Below, piece by piece: positions 35,726 to 47,413 of a DNA stretch of 64,000 bases. The position numbers were made by a program, and so were the translations under genes. Below the pieces are notes generated by a model. That model had not been told where the DNA came from. It saw only the letters and a program-made list of their open reading frames with translations, and did no database searches. The number at the start of each line of letters is the position of its first letter. The first letter of the stretch is position 1. Origin of the DNA: Gamsiella multidivaricata (taxonomy: Eukaryota > Mortierellomycota > Mortierellomycetes > Mortierellales > Mortierellaceae); contig NW_026251729.1 of NCBI RefSeq assembly GCF_025024155.1, positions 186,001 to 250,000 on the forward strand. Reading direction: 5' to 3'.

Positions 35726-36414
35726 GTCTGCTGTGGGTGAATGGAAGTGTGTCTAGGGGGCAAGAATAGTTTTCGGTCTATCAGTTCAGGGCGCACTTTC
35801 TTGCTGCGTCAATTGGAAGAGAATGATTGAGAGCCGTTCACTCTGGGTTGTGTAGACGTACTTGTTGAGGGGGGGGGGAGTGTGTGTGAGCGTGTGTGGT
35901 GATGCGAGGCAAAAGGTGATCACTGTTGCAACCAGACTCAGGCCCACGACGAGGGCGCACGCGCTCACCACCTGGCTGGTGGAAGAAGAACGTCACTCGG
36001 ATGCTTAAGGGTTCAGCAAGGATGAGAGAGAGGCGAAGAATAGTCCGTACAAGTAGACGATGGGAGTAAATCTGTGGTGCATGGGGCGCATGGGGCGCAT
36101 GGTGTCCGTAGATGCAATACTGTTTTCTGGCACAGCGACCGAGGGCGCTGCGCCAGAAAGGGAGCCGGAGTGGGGGGATATTGCGTCTCAAGTCAAGTTG
36201 CAGTTATGGTCACGTGGCATTCATCCTCAAGACCGCAGCCAGTTCTCTCGCTCAACTGGACCCTTCACCACCCGCTTCTTCCATTTACTCACCTACCCAC
36301 CCACCTACACCGCCCTTGCTACTCGCGAACGACGACGAGGAGAGAGACACAGAGCGAAAGAACCTTCCCTCTCCCTTCTCGACTCCAATTCCTCACACAA
36401 CCAGAGAAACGAGT
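35726..36414. promoter_or_regulatory. divergent promoter region of VMA4 and RNF10-like genes
   Basis: About 690 bp between facing-apart start codons, with a G run at about 35869-35878 and C/T-rich leader sequence at 36270-36410 on the plus strand. Overlapping ORFs here are low-complexity. No named factor site is recognised. Confidence 0.5.
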
Positions 36415-39143
36415 ATGAACGTCAATGCTGCTTCGTTCACCCCACAGGGAGCTGGAGGTGACAAGCCCTCTGGCAACGCTTCTGGATTCCGATCGTCCTT
36501 GTCGAACTCCCTTGCGAACGAGGGCAAAAAGTCGAACCAGCGGGCACCCCTGCCCGTGAACCACTCCAAGGCCTTTTCTGTGGAGCAGCAGCAACGTAGG
36601 TGACATCTTACTTTGCTCATTCACCCGCAGGTTGCTCTGCCCATTGATTCCCATGAACCCTACATTCTCGGGCTAATTTTTGTCTTTGTTGTCTCTCTCT
36701 CCATACTGCGTCAGGCTCATTGCCTGGCCGGGGTAAAACCCAGCGACAGAGCAGCTCCAAGAGGAGTGGCCATGATCGGGAGCAGGGTCGTGCAGCAACT
36801 GGTGGTGCACGATCTTTGTCCTCCTCCACTTCGACCCTTACGTCAACAGCGGATTCGCTGGCGGTCTCAATGGGCCAGCTGAGCACGAATGACAAGGCCG
36901 GACGAGGCAACAACAAGAAGAACCAGGTCTCGCTCAACCATCTCCTGAACTTTTCGTTCCCTATTCGGGAAGAGCCTCAGAACACCGGCCCTGTGCGCAG
37001 ACGTCGCAATGTCAACTATCAGCCCTTCAACAAGGATAAGTTTATCAATGCAAAGTATGCACAGGTCCAATATTACATTTTGTGCAATGAATGTTTGTTT
37101 TGTTCATTGACAACATGCATGCAGGTTACTCCAAAATGCGACTATTTGCTAACGGCTTGACGCCCGATATCCATCCCAACAATACAGTTTCCGATTTCTC
37201 ATGAACCCCCGTCGTGACTACGAGGTCTTCACGATGGATGCCGATGTGCGGGTCGAGTGGGATGATATTGAGCAGGTTTTGATTTCTGTGCCGCAGTCAT
37301 GCCCAATCTGCCTCCAGACACCGGTGGCCGGTCGAATCACAAAATGCGGTCATGTCTATTGCTTCTCCTGCATCCTGCACTACCTTGCATTGAGTGAGTC
37401 GAGCAAGGCCTGGCGAAAGTGCCCTATCTGCTGGGATGCCATTTACGAGAAGGATCTTAAGAGCGTCCGCACGGTACAGGAGGAACACGATATCTACGAT
37501 CAGGGCGAAAAGGAGATTGCCAAGCAAATCGCAGCGAAGCAAGAGGTCTTCCTCGAAATGAAGTTGATCCAACGAGCATTGGTAAGAGAGACCTGCAATG
37601 ACTGCCCTTTTTTCATCGATAAAAAAAGGCATGCTGACCGAAGAAGATATCCTCTGCATGATTATAGAACTCAACAGTGGCTCTTCCAAGATCAAAGACA
37701 TTCCCCCTGGACGAGAGTGCATTACCGGGAGAGCTCAAAGGCCAGCCGCCACTAGAGTTTTACCCCGATGCGATGCTTTTCAGCCGAATGATGATTACAA
37801 CACTGGACAGGATCGTCTCTGAGCTGGATCGGGATATCCAAGCGATCGAATTCAGCATGGAAGATGCCAAGAGTTATGATATCAACAGTCATTCGGAAGA
37901 GATAGTGTTCTTTGAGATGGCTTTGAGCAAGATCCAGGAGAGGAAGGACAAAACCCGGGACGACGCAAAGTTCTTTCCTAAGGCTGCCCTTGAACGTGAA
38001 CGGATCTTGCGGCAACACTTTGACCGAGCTTCAACGGAGGAACCGACTGAAGCAGATGGTGAGGAGGCGACAGCGCCCACCAGGACGATAACATATGCGG
38101 AGTCTGGACCCGAGGCATACGAGATGGGACGGAGCGATGAGCCTCTATCCTCCGCTCAAGAGGAAAGGTTCGATGACGAAACACAAGCTGAAAGCAGGGT
38201 AGAGCTGAACTCGAATGCGGCACCCCCCGCAGAATCAACACCTGTCACTGCTCAGACGCGGAATCGAGCCTCGCATCAGATCACGACCATGTACTACTTT
38301 TATCAGGCAGCAAATGGTCACCATCTATATCTTCAACCACTCGACATCCGCATTCTAAAGCAGTACTTCGACTCTTACGAGAAATTTCCAGACACAATTA
38401 CGGTCAAGGTCCTTGGTATTGAGGAGACCAGCCTGACAGAGGAGGTGCGGAAGAAATGTAAATACTTAGGGCATCTTCCATTGGGTTGTGAGGTCTCGTT
38501 TTTAGACGTTGCCTTGGAGGGCATAGTTGGTGAGGAAGGAGTCAGGCCGTTCGAGACAGAAGTGAGGATGCGTAGGAGCAAACGGCTAGAGAAGGAGGCA
38601 AGGGAGGAGCGTGAGCGTATCGCACGGGAACACAAGTTAAATCCGCCAAAGCCTCGGAGGGATGACTTTTTCACAAACGATCCATTCTTCCAGGCACCGG
38701 CAGGAACCACACATCGTACCACCGCCAGCGGGGTAGGAGCTGATGCTGAGTCCGATGCTGATCTACAGGAGGCGTTGCGGCTTTCTGCTCAGGCCGAGAG
38801 GGACGATATGCCCACACTGAGCGAGGCTCACGCTAGGTCCGCACGCCGGCCGTCTATATCACAGTCTGCTTCGAGTTCCAGGAATATTCCTGGCTCTGGT
38901 GATGCAGAGAGGCCAGCGGCCGGTGCGCATGAGAACTGGGCAAGTAGTTACGAATCTAATGCTAGCACTGGCCATACAGGGACATCGACGGTTTGGGGAA
39001 CGCCGTCCGTCCCGGCGCGGCACTACGACGAGTACGATGACTACTACGATGAGGACCACGACTATGAGCCGGAAGTCGTCGTAAAACGCGGCAAGAAGAA
39101 GGTGGCTGTGCTATTGTCGAACAACAGCCGACGCAATAGATGA
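36415..39143 (+). CDS. RNF10: RNF10-type RING finger protein
   Basis: Four exons (36415-36595, 36715-37054, 37188-37581, 37668-39143) give 796 residues. Family blocks are NHLLNFSF with a basic RRRRNVNYQPFNKDKF, the RFLMNPRRDYEVF and VEWDDIEQV lead-in, a C3HC4 RING at 212-255 (CPIC, TKCGHVYC, CPIC) and KDLKSV. The second conserved block is YYFYQAANGHHLYLQPLDIR, continuing to YLGHLPLGCEVSFLDVAL. The tail is basic and Glu-rich, then Ser-rich and acidic. In animals RNF10, and in yeast Mag2, ubiquitinate 40S ribosomal proteins during initiation quality control and stalling; function here is inferred from homology. The exon 3/4 junction lies between a helical region and the conserved second block. 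Confidence 0.9.
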
Positions 39144-39549
39144 TCGAGGCGTCTTAAAGTCGACTCCGTTTGAGCTCATGGCCGTGTACATTCAGAAGGG
39201 TGTCCATTGCTATCCCCTCAGTATTCCATTTCGCCGTCTCTCTCTCTCTCTCTTTCTTTCTCTTTCTCTGCGTGAATGTGGAAAGATCCCTGTGCGATCT
39301 AGTCTTTGTGCATATTATTATTGTCGGTGCAAGTTTTGGTAGTCGCGGGTTCGATACAATCGACCACATATAAAAAATTCTATCTTTCACTTTTTTTTTG
39401 ATAACTAGGACCCACGAGGACGTGTTCTATATTTCACAACTGCAAATATTTCATAAAATCGTCTTTATAATGTGCAATTGGGGCGCTCATGAGATTGTAT
39501 CCGAACCGATTGCGCGAAAAAAAAAAAAAACAAAAAAAAAAAAGCTATC
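39144..39549. other. convergent 3' region between RNF10-like and p24 genes
   Basis: About 400 bp holding both 3' ends, with a CT tract at 39238-39262 and A-runs at about 39519-39543. I checked the GGTTCGAT-like string near 39346 for a tRNA and found no matching arms. Confidence 0.5.
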
Positions 39550-40362
39550 TCAGACATGCGTTCTTCTCGATCCACTGAAAAAGGTCCTCACGACATAGAC
39601 CTGAACCATGGACATGGCGACGATCAGGGCCGACTCTGTCAAGGAGAACCAAAAGATCCTGTTCTCTGTAGAGACAACGGTCGAGAAATTGCGGTTCTCC
39701 CTGGTCTTGAAGTGCTTCTGCATACGATCGATCCTGCCCAGCTCGCCCGACAGTCGGAACAGGGATTCGTCCATAGCCTCCGCCTGGGCCTGAGGGCCCT
39801 GTCCCTTTTCCTTTTGGTCAGCCTGCGCAGGCCGTTTCTCGTGCTCGACCGAGATCTCGAAATCAACGACCTTTTCAGCAAAGGTCGACATCCCGTTCGA
39901 GAAACAGAAGGAATACTCGCCAATTTCGTTCGCGGTGAAGACGTAATCGCCCTGGCGTTCCTTCTCAAGTTTGAGGATCTGTTTCTGTGAAGGGCCGTCG
40001 ACCTCCACATCAATATCGAACGATCCACCTGATTGGACCTATGTAAAGGTTGTGGGAAAGAGGGGGAGGTGGGTTTTTAGTCATGAAAGTTGACGAAACA
40101 ACACTAAAAGATATCCGTGAGCAAAGACCCTAGGCTGGGAAGTGAAGGGATGAAGGGGGGGGGGGGGGGGGGGGGGACTTACGGCAAAGTAGAAGGAGAT
40201 CTTTTTCCTGGGGATATCGGCCCAGGTGTAGAAGCAAGCCTTTTCGTACGCTGCCACGTTGTAGGTTAATGCTGTCGCGTCCACAGGACTGGTGAGGACC
40301 GACAAGGAGAGGAGCGCCATTAAGGCACCGAGGGCGACGGAAAGGATTGGAGATGAGATCAT
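39550..40362 (-). CDS. p24 family cargo receptor (EMP24/GP25L/TMED)
   Basis: Two exons (40183-40362, 39550-40038) give 222 residues. An N-terminal signal peptide of about 29 residues (ALMALLSLSVLTSPVDA) is followed by a GOLD domain: CFYTWADIPRKKISFYF, then GGSFDIDVEVDGP and GDYVFTANEIGEYSFCFSN. A coiled stalk follows, then NRIFWFSLTESALIVAMSMVQV as the single transmembrane helix and a short tail with VRTFF for COPII binding. p24 proteins cycle between ER and Golgi and sort GPI-anchored and other cargo. It resembles the yeast Erp2/Erp3/Erp4 side of the family more than Emp24, but I cannot fix the subclass. The intron carries a 22-base C run right after the donor (see repeat). Confidence 0.9.
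40155..40176. repeat. homopolymer G22 inside the p24 gene intron
   Basis: A run of 22 G on the plus strand. On the gene's sense strand this is a C run starting directly behind the GTAAGT donor of the only intron. Confidence 0.92.
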
Positions 40363-40676
40363 GGCGCGTCCGTAGCTTCTGCCAGCAGCAGTACTCTTGA
40401 AGATGAAGCGTTCTTAAATGGAAGGGACAGATGAAGGAAGCGATGTTCTCTAGGTCGAAGGATGGGAGTGAGAGCGATTCTGTAACTTCTCCCTCTTTTT
40501 TTTTTTCCCCTTCCCCTCCCCCCTCCCCCCATTCGCCCGTTCTCGCGTTCTCGTGTGACGTGGTCCTAGTCAATGCTCCCCATTGCTCTGTGTTCACTGT
40601 GTTCACTGATGCAGATCTATATTTTTTATTACATTTCCTGAACAGCAAAAAGGGTTTAGAGAAAGAGGGCGCGGAT

Positions 40677-41176
40677 CTACGAAGATCTGTAGTTATACTC
40701 TGCCGCAGGCTTGTTCGACAGAGCCTCCTCAATGCTCTGCATCACCTCCTCCGTCAACAGAGGTACGACCTGCAACGACTTGACGTTCTCCTCGATCTGC
40801 GAGGGCTTCGATGCACCAGTGATCACGGACGAGATGTTGGGGTTCTTCAGACACCAGGCCAAGGCCAGCTGCGAGGTCGTGCAGCCCAATTGCTTGGCAA
40901 TCTCGCCCAGCTTGATGACCTTGGCGAGCTTGGCACGACCATCCTCGGTCTCGAGTCCGTCGCGGAGACGCTTCATGACCGCGTTATCCTGAATCGCCAG
41001 ACGACTGTCTGAGGGGATTCCATCGTTGTACTTGCCAGAGAGCAGACCCGAGGCAAGAGGAGACCAGATCGTCGAGCCCATGCCAAAGTTCTTGAACATG
41101 GGGAGATACTCCTTTTCAACGCGGTCGCGATGGAACATGTTGTACTGGGGTTGTTCCATCTGGACACGCACAAGAA

Positions 41177-41222
<46 letters not shown>

Positions 41223-42050
41223 GAAACTGCTGTCAGCACCAGGTAAAGTATACATAATCTAAGCATTCCTCAAAACACACTGGTGCGTCCATAGGCGCGC
41301 ACACAAACGTACCAAAGGTGCGATCAGGTTCAAACGGCTGGCAACAGCATGAGCCTCTGTGATCTGCTGGGCGCTCCATTCGGAGGTACCCCAGTAAAAG
41401 GCCTTGCCCTGGTCGATGACATGGTTGAACGCACGGACAATCTCCTCCATGGGCGTATCGGGATCGGGGCGATGTGCGTACAAGAGATCAACATAGTCAA
41501 GCTGCAGACGCTTCAACGACGCATTTGTGCCCTCGACAATATGTTTGCGGGAGAGTCCACGATCATTAGGACCCTTGCCGCCCCAGAATAACTTTGTGGA
41601 GATCACCAGATCCGAACGCTTCCAACCAAACTTGCGGATAGCAACTCCCATATCGATCTCGCATTGGCCGCCGGAATAGACCTAAAACGAATCATTTTCA
41701 GAAGGCGCTTTTTTTTAAAAATGGCTAGTTCCAAGAAGAAACATGAGAATGACGAAGTCGTGAGAAAGGAAAACGTGTATACCTCGGCAGTGTCGAAAAA
41801 GTTGATGCCCAGATCAAAAGCGGTCTTCATGCACTGCTGAGCGGTCTCTGGGCCAACTTGACCACCTGTTTTGTTTAGAAAGATATCGACAGATTCGACA
41901 GATCGGTTATTTACTGTAGAGGGAGCAGAGAAGGCGTGGTAGTACCGTACATCCAGAGGAAAGCTAACGATACTTACCGTAGGTGACCCAGCCTCCAAGA
42001 GACAAGCACGAGACCATGAGGCCACTTTTTCCGAGATAGCGGTACTCCAT
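40677..42050 (-). CDS. aldo-keto reductase, voltage-gated K channel beta-subunit type
   Basis: Four exons (41978-42050, 41783-41865, 41313-41681, 40677-41159) give 335 residues. It follows the Kv-beta subfamily closely: [34 protein letters not shown] with catalytic Asp and Tyr, [13 protein letters not shown] with the Lys, [13 protein letters not shown] with the His, [13 protein letters not shown], then [20 protein letters not shown] and [18 protein letters not shown]. The AKR tetrad Asp-Tyr-Lys-His is complete, so an NADPH-dependent aldehyde or ketone reductase is likely. Whether it partners a potassium channel in this fungus cannot be told. Conserved blocks span every exon junction. Intron 3 contains a 39-base A run (sense T run). 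Confidence 0.93.
41182..41220. repeat. homopolymer A39 in an aldo-keto reductase intron
   Basis: Thirty-nine consecutive A on the plus strand, which is a T run close to the acceptor on the gene's sense strand. Confidence 0.92.
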
Positions 42051-42671
42051 TGTGAAGGTAAGAAGATAAAGGGTTTATTTGAATGAGCAAGAAGCTGAGG
42101 TAGGAAGTAAGAAGCGGAAAGTAAGAAGCGAGAAGCAAGAAGTAAGGGAGAAGAAAGAAGAAGAAGAAGAAAAAGAGAGGGAGGAATGGGAATGAGCATG
42201 GAAGTACATGTAGAAAAAAAAAAAGCTAACGACGGACTAGCTAACCAACGTACGTGTGTGTGTACGGCGTATGCGCGCGTGGGACACAGCAAAGAACGGT
42301 CATCCCCTCTGTAAGCATGCGTAATTGCTGTAGATGCTATCTTTTCTCCTCCACCAACAGATAAGCGCGCATCAACACACTGCTCAGCATCCAGTAACCC
42401 CGTGGAACCACGGCTGTGACCCCGGGGGGAGAGGGGGGATGATCGGTCGCCAGCCGAGACTGACTGCTTACAAATAGACTGCGCTCTATCCCCCCCACAA
42501 CTCTTCTTTCTCCTTCCAATTGCGAGATGGACTGGCTGGATAGCCTAAACATGCTGTGACCCCGGGTAAATCCATAAACAAAACCTTACTTTCAAACACC
42601 GTGTGCGTGGGAGGATATATTCCGCTGGCAGATAGACTACTCACTCCCCCCTCTCCTCCCTGACTAGTCTA
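42051..42671. promoter_or_regulatory. intergenic region between aldo-keto reductase start and carboxylesterase stop
   Basis: About 620 bp, including purine-rich AAGAAGC repeats at 42088-42180 upstream of the reductase start, and a short G run at about 42425-42437. No gene is evident. Confidence 0.5.
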
Positions 42672-44529
42672 CTATATATGGGCCTGTCGTTGTCGCTGTC
42701 TCGACTGCTCCTCGCGCTTAAGCTTCACCCACGCCTCGCTGCGTCTCCAGAACGCAATTGTCCTGGCATCCATTCGCTCGACCCGCGTCTTCTCCACCGT
42801 GCACTGCTCCGTAAAGACCAGAGCCTCCTCCTTGCCCTCTCCCACATCGGCAGGGAGCACCGAGTTTAGGCCATGCCTCAACCCGTACTGACGACTTGTC
42901 ACACCCCAAGCAAACAAGATCCAAACCTCCATCAGCCGTTGCGACAAGACCTTCTCTGCCTCTGTGAACAGACCGAGATACGTGTCTGCTGCAAAAAGGA
43001 ACGGCAGCTCGACCGCATGATGTGCACCCAGTCCCAGACCCATGTCCTCGACAATCTGCAGAGGACGGTCAAAATAATAACGAGCAATCTCGACCGGCTC
43101 CCTGCTTAGATTTACCTCGTTTGTGCGCATGAGCGCCACAGTGGTAGCGTGTATCGGGTACAAGAAGACCGTATCACTCAGAACAAGAGCTGAGATCCTT
43201 GCAGCATCGGCATCTGTCTTGGGAAGTCCGTAAACCATCTCGAATTCCTTCTCCTCCCCGGGTGGGCAGTGTCTCGGCAAGAACCGCGGCCAGTGCTTCA
43301 TGGACTTTGCTCCAATCTCCGGGACAAACATCCTTCCCTCATCACGACAGGCACCCAGCATGACCGATTTGACGCCCGGATCGTATCTTGTCGGGTCATG
43401 GAGCCATTCACGGACATCGCCTTTGATCAGGACATTATCGATCGTAGGAATAAACATCCCAGCCTTGCCATTGTCCCCGGCCTTGACAAGCTCCTTGGCC
43501 GAGATCCTTCGCAGCCTCTCCATCTTTTTTGGCCCGGACAGATTCGCTTCGTGTAACCCAAAGTGCCGGCAAAGCTGATCGAACTGCCTTTGGCCTTCTA
43601 GTTCGGCGCGCCCTGCGGTCATGGTAGTGCTGCAGCCCGACTGTAGGATGGCGCGCTGGAAAAGACCATGGTGGGCCGGGATCGAAAGGTGGTATCCAAT
43701 GGACGCCGCTCCAGCAGACTCCCCAAAAGCCGTGACATCCTTGGGGTTGCCACCAAAGGCTGCAATATGGTCTCGAACCCATTCCAACGCTATCTTTTGG
43801 TCCAGCAGTCCCCAGTTGCCGACGCCCTTTTCGTTGGCAGAAAGTCGGTTGTCGGACTGGATATCCTGCACAAGCTCGGCCGAGGAAAGGAATCCAAAGT
43901 AGTTCAGGCGATAATTGATGACGACGACAATAACCGGATGGCCGACTTTGCTGATCGAATGTGCGACCATATTACTGGCGTCGTACAACTCCATAGCATT
44001 GCTGCCATCTTTGTACTCTCCGCCGTGTATCCATACCATGACTGGTATCAAAGGTTGTGATTTGTTCAGTTGGTCCTTGGGTGCAAAGATATTGAGGTTG
44101 AGACAGTGTTCTTCGTTGTAGACCTTTGCGTATGCCTCATCATCGTCCTCATCAACATCGGCAGAGGCCATGCTGACCAGCATGTTTGCGCTCTTGGGTT
44201 GTTGACATACAGGTCTATTGAAATTTCAGAATCAGAAAAAATAAATGATAGTGTCAGTAACACACCGATCCGAATTCTGCAGCAGCTCGGCTCATGTCAC
44301 TTTGAGCCATAATCGATGCTCGAATCCATAGGGCCCTGAATCAAACTTACCCCTGCATAGAGGCATCGCGGACACCGTTCCAGGGAGCAGCCTTGACAGC
44401 AGAACGCCAGCGTTCAGGTACGGTGGCATAGGGGATATTGAGGAACTTTGCCACGGTCGGCTGGGCCTCGGCCAGGATGCCCTGGACAGTACCACAGCCG
44501 GGGATGTTGACTTGCGGAGCAGTTGACAT
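42672..44529 (-). CDS. type-B carboxylesterase/lipase
   Basis: Two exons (44351-44529, 42672-44214) give 573 residues, the usual length. The family signature is complete: an N-terminal FLNIPYATVPERW block, CLNLNIFAP, the oxyanion WIHGGEYKDGS, INYRLNYFGFLSS, GNWGLLDQKIALEWV, the nucleophile elbow FGESAGAAS with Ser226, an acidic residue within GACRDEGRMF and the catalytic His region GLGAHHAVELPF. No signal peptide appears, so it is likely intracellular, unlike secreted cholinesterase-like fungal relatives. The C-terminus is basic (LKREEQSRQRQRQ). The enzyme would hydrolyse carboxylic esters; the substrate cannot be told. The start MSTAPQVNIPGCGTVQG matches the usual beta-strand that opens the fold. 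Confidence 0.92.
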
Positions 44530-45641
44530 TCGTTAAGAGAAAAGTGGGCGGGCGTGAATGAGGAATGGAATGGAAACGAAGAGGTGTAAGGACTGGAGAA
44601 GAGGAGAAACAGAAACAAGGGGATGGAGCCAATTGGGTTTAGCAGTCCAGCCGTAGCATGGGTGTGGATGTGAGCCGAAGCATCGGGCACAGGCCAAAAA
44701 AAAAAACGCGATCGGACCACTTTAGGACTAGTCTAACGCGAAAGACGCGCCAACAAATGGACCAGCAACACGCCCTGTATTTCATCGTCCATTACTGCTA
44801 GCTGATAAATTGGTTCGAGCCGAAGGAGAGAGTAAAAAAAAGGGCAGAGATCGTTGTCAACTGAGCAGCTGCGATCTCTCTATCGCATATGACCAAATAT
44901 GACTGCAGCTCGGATACTCGGATATTCTTTGATTATAGGCCAATTGACTCGTTTCCTCTGTAAACTCCGAACCGGGCGCCGTGTCCATAGACATAACGTT
45001 CATCATAACTACACTTTCTCGAAACATCTAGCGTTGCCAGCTCGCAAATGTACGCGTAGGCATGCTACGGCCTCCTAAAACACACAGGAAAGCCACTCTG
45101 CGGACGGAGGCCCCGCACACGGTTCTATTTGGAGTAATATTGTGCGAAATAGAGGAACTGATTCTGTTTGAAGATGAAGTCGCGTGTGTGTGTACGGATG
45201 GGTACGTGAACGAGCCGAACACTATGTATTCTGACCCCAATTCCCATTGGAAAAAAAATAATTATACAAATGCAGAGCGCAGGTGTTATCCATGCCCCGA
45301 TTATCGCAACGCTCGGCACTGAACATCTAGCGTAGGAAGCATAAACAGTTTCGGGGCTACAATAATGAGCATTTTAATAATTACAGCAGGGTAGAGCATG
45401 CTGAGGGTCAGCATGTCCGCTCTGATGCAGGGATAAAACGGGTGTACAAGGAGGTGCTAGATGAGCATACCGCTCAGCTTTTCATTCTGAACAATGCAAG
45501 TAGGTCATTCTGCCCCTTCCCCTTCTATGCTTCAGCCCTCCTTGAAAAAATTACTCGGCGCCTGTAATTCACAAAACGAATGAAGACAATAATATCTTCC
45601 TGCTCAGCTGCATTTGAGACGTTGAACCGTCCTTGTTGCCG

Positions 45642-45665
45642 TTTTTTTTTTTTTTTTTTTTTTTT
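45642..45665. repeat. homopolymer T24
   Basis: Twenty-four consecutive T in intergenic DNA. Confidence 0.9.
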
Positions 45666-46852
45666 CTTGAGGATCACGATGATGATTTACGACGACGGTG
45701 TTGGCGGATAGAAGAAGATTGGCATTAGCATTAGTTAAGCACGCACACCTTGAAGCGCCGTGGTTGCGCGATCCAACAGGCGTTGTCAAAAAGTGCCCTA
45801 CATGTACAGACGACCTTGCTTATTTTCGTCCACTGCAGATCTCGAGCCTGCACTTTACCAGAAACAATGGCGCAATGGCGGGATTGCAGAAAAAACAGGA
45901 GGTTTTGCTTCACCATCTTCAAAAGAGAAACAACTGCTGTCCTCGACCACGGCCCGCCTTTTATTATGTTTTGTTTACTTTAGTTTATTTTTCGTACTGA
46001 CTGTGGATTGCTTTCCTACGTAAACTGTAGACGACAAGTTTGAGCAATTCGAGCCCTGGAGACGAGGAAGAGATAAAATAGAGAGTTCCCGGACCTAAAA
46101 AAAAAAAGTGTAAAAGTGCTTCGTTGATTGCAAAGTCGCACAAGAGGAGAAGAGAAGAGCAGAGTTGAACACAAAGGAAAAAAAAGGCAAATGTTGGCCC
46201 GCCAAATCTGCAGCAGATGAAGAATTCCCTTTCTTCTCTCCCGCCCGCAAGAGCACCAGGAAAAGAAGGAGGGCGAGGAAAGTGAGGAAGGCGAGGAAGG
46301 CGAGGATTGTCTGAGAGTGAGTGAGAGTGAGAGTGAGTGAGTGCGAGTGCGAATGCGTGCGGATGTGCTTGTTTGGAGAGAGCGCGGGAGTGCCCATCCA
46401 ATGGCCAGCCCGTGCATCACGAGAAGAAGCGAGCACGCCCTCTGAAGCGACCAATCCGATGGATGGACTGGACGAGCACTCTCCTCTTCTCCTCTTTACC
46501 CGCGGAATAGACCGCGCCAAAAAAGACGAACAAAACCGCAACGGACGCTCTCCTTTGCTCTTTCCTCCTCCTTCTCCTTCTCTCCCTCCTCCCCTCCCTC
46601 GCTCCCCCCTCCCTCCCCAGCCACAGCACTCCCCGCCATCAGTCCTCGCGTGCTACAAGCTACAACGGCCCAGAAAGACCTATGGATCTGTAGACCTATA
46701 GACCTCTAGACCTATTAATACTTCTTAATCCCCACAGCACGCGTGTAGTGTAAACTCCATTTTTGGATCGCCTTCGCGCCCAATAGCCGCCCTCCCTGTC
46801 GACTCTTCTTCGCTCCCCACCTCTTTATTCCATTTCTTATTCCACACAACAA

Positions 46853-46872
46853 CAGCAGCAGCAGCAGCAGCA
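46853..46872. repeat. (CAG)n microsatellite
   Basis: Six to seven CAG triplets in the leader side of the alpha/beta hydrolase gene; not part of a convincing coding frame. Confidence 0.88.
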
Positions 46873-46975
46873 AAGTACTCGTTTAGTACACTTTGGCCTG
46901 CCCGCTCCATCGCCCCCCATCGCTCCATCTCCTCAGTGCATCCGGCAGATCAACTCTCTTAATCTTAATCCAAAC

Positions 46976-47030
46976 CCAAATCACAATCACAATCACAATC
47001 ACAATCACAATCACAATCACAATCGCAATC
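46976..47030. repeat. (AATCAC)n hexamer array
   Basis: About eight copies of AATCAC, grading into ATTCAC and CACACA variants up to about 47060. Confidence 0.9.
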
Positions 47031-47413
47031 ACATTCACATTCACACACACATTCACACCGACAGAGACAGAGAGAGAGCAAGCAAGCCAGAGCAAGAGAT
47101 CCACTCCTCCTTCGTCAGTCCGTCACCTTTTGTCTCTGGTTGTTATTGTCTGTCCTCCCTCCAATGCTTGGTCCCTTTTTCTTTGTACCCCTGTCTCTTT
47201 CTTTTTGTTCTCTCCCAACAAGGCTTTACCGATTCATTTCATCCCTCCAAGCTACTACTCGTCTGATAGTCGAAACGCCTCTTCTTTTTTTCTCTTTTCT
47301 TTGGCCCCTTCATACCCCATCCTTCATACCTCTCTCTCACACTCACACCCCCACACCCCCACACACACACCTCAGTTGAACCGTCAGTCGACAGGTCTAT
47401 TCATCTCCATACA

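Larger units (their letters stand above)
44530..47413. promoter_or_regulatory. long divergent intergenic region with microsatellites
   Basis: About 2.9 kb between the carboxylesterase and alpha/beta hydrolase start codons. It holds a T24 run (45642-45665), a CAG run (46853-46872), an AATCAC hexamer array (46976-47030) and a pyrimidine-rich leader of about 250 bases before 47414. Many overlapping ORFs are translations of these simple sequences. I see no gene, transposon end or RNA gene. Confidence 0.5.

Noticed and set aside
39340..39370. tRNA-like T-loop string GGGTTCGATACAA
   Set aside because: No acceptor stem, D-arm or anticodon arm could be built around it.
42678..44121. Several plus-strand ORFs of 60-130 residues
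   Set aside because: They are shadows of the carboxylesterase reading frame on the other strand, where catalytic motifs are clear.
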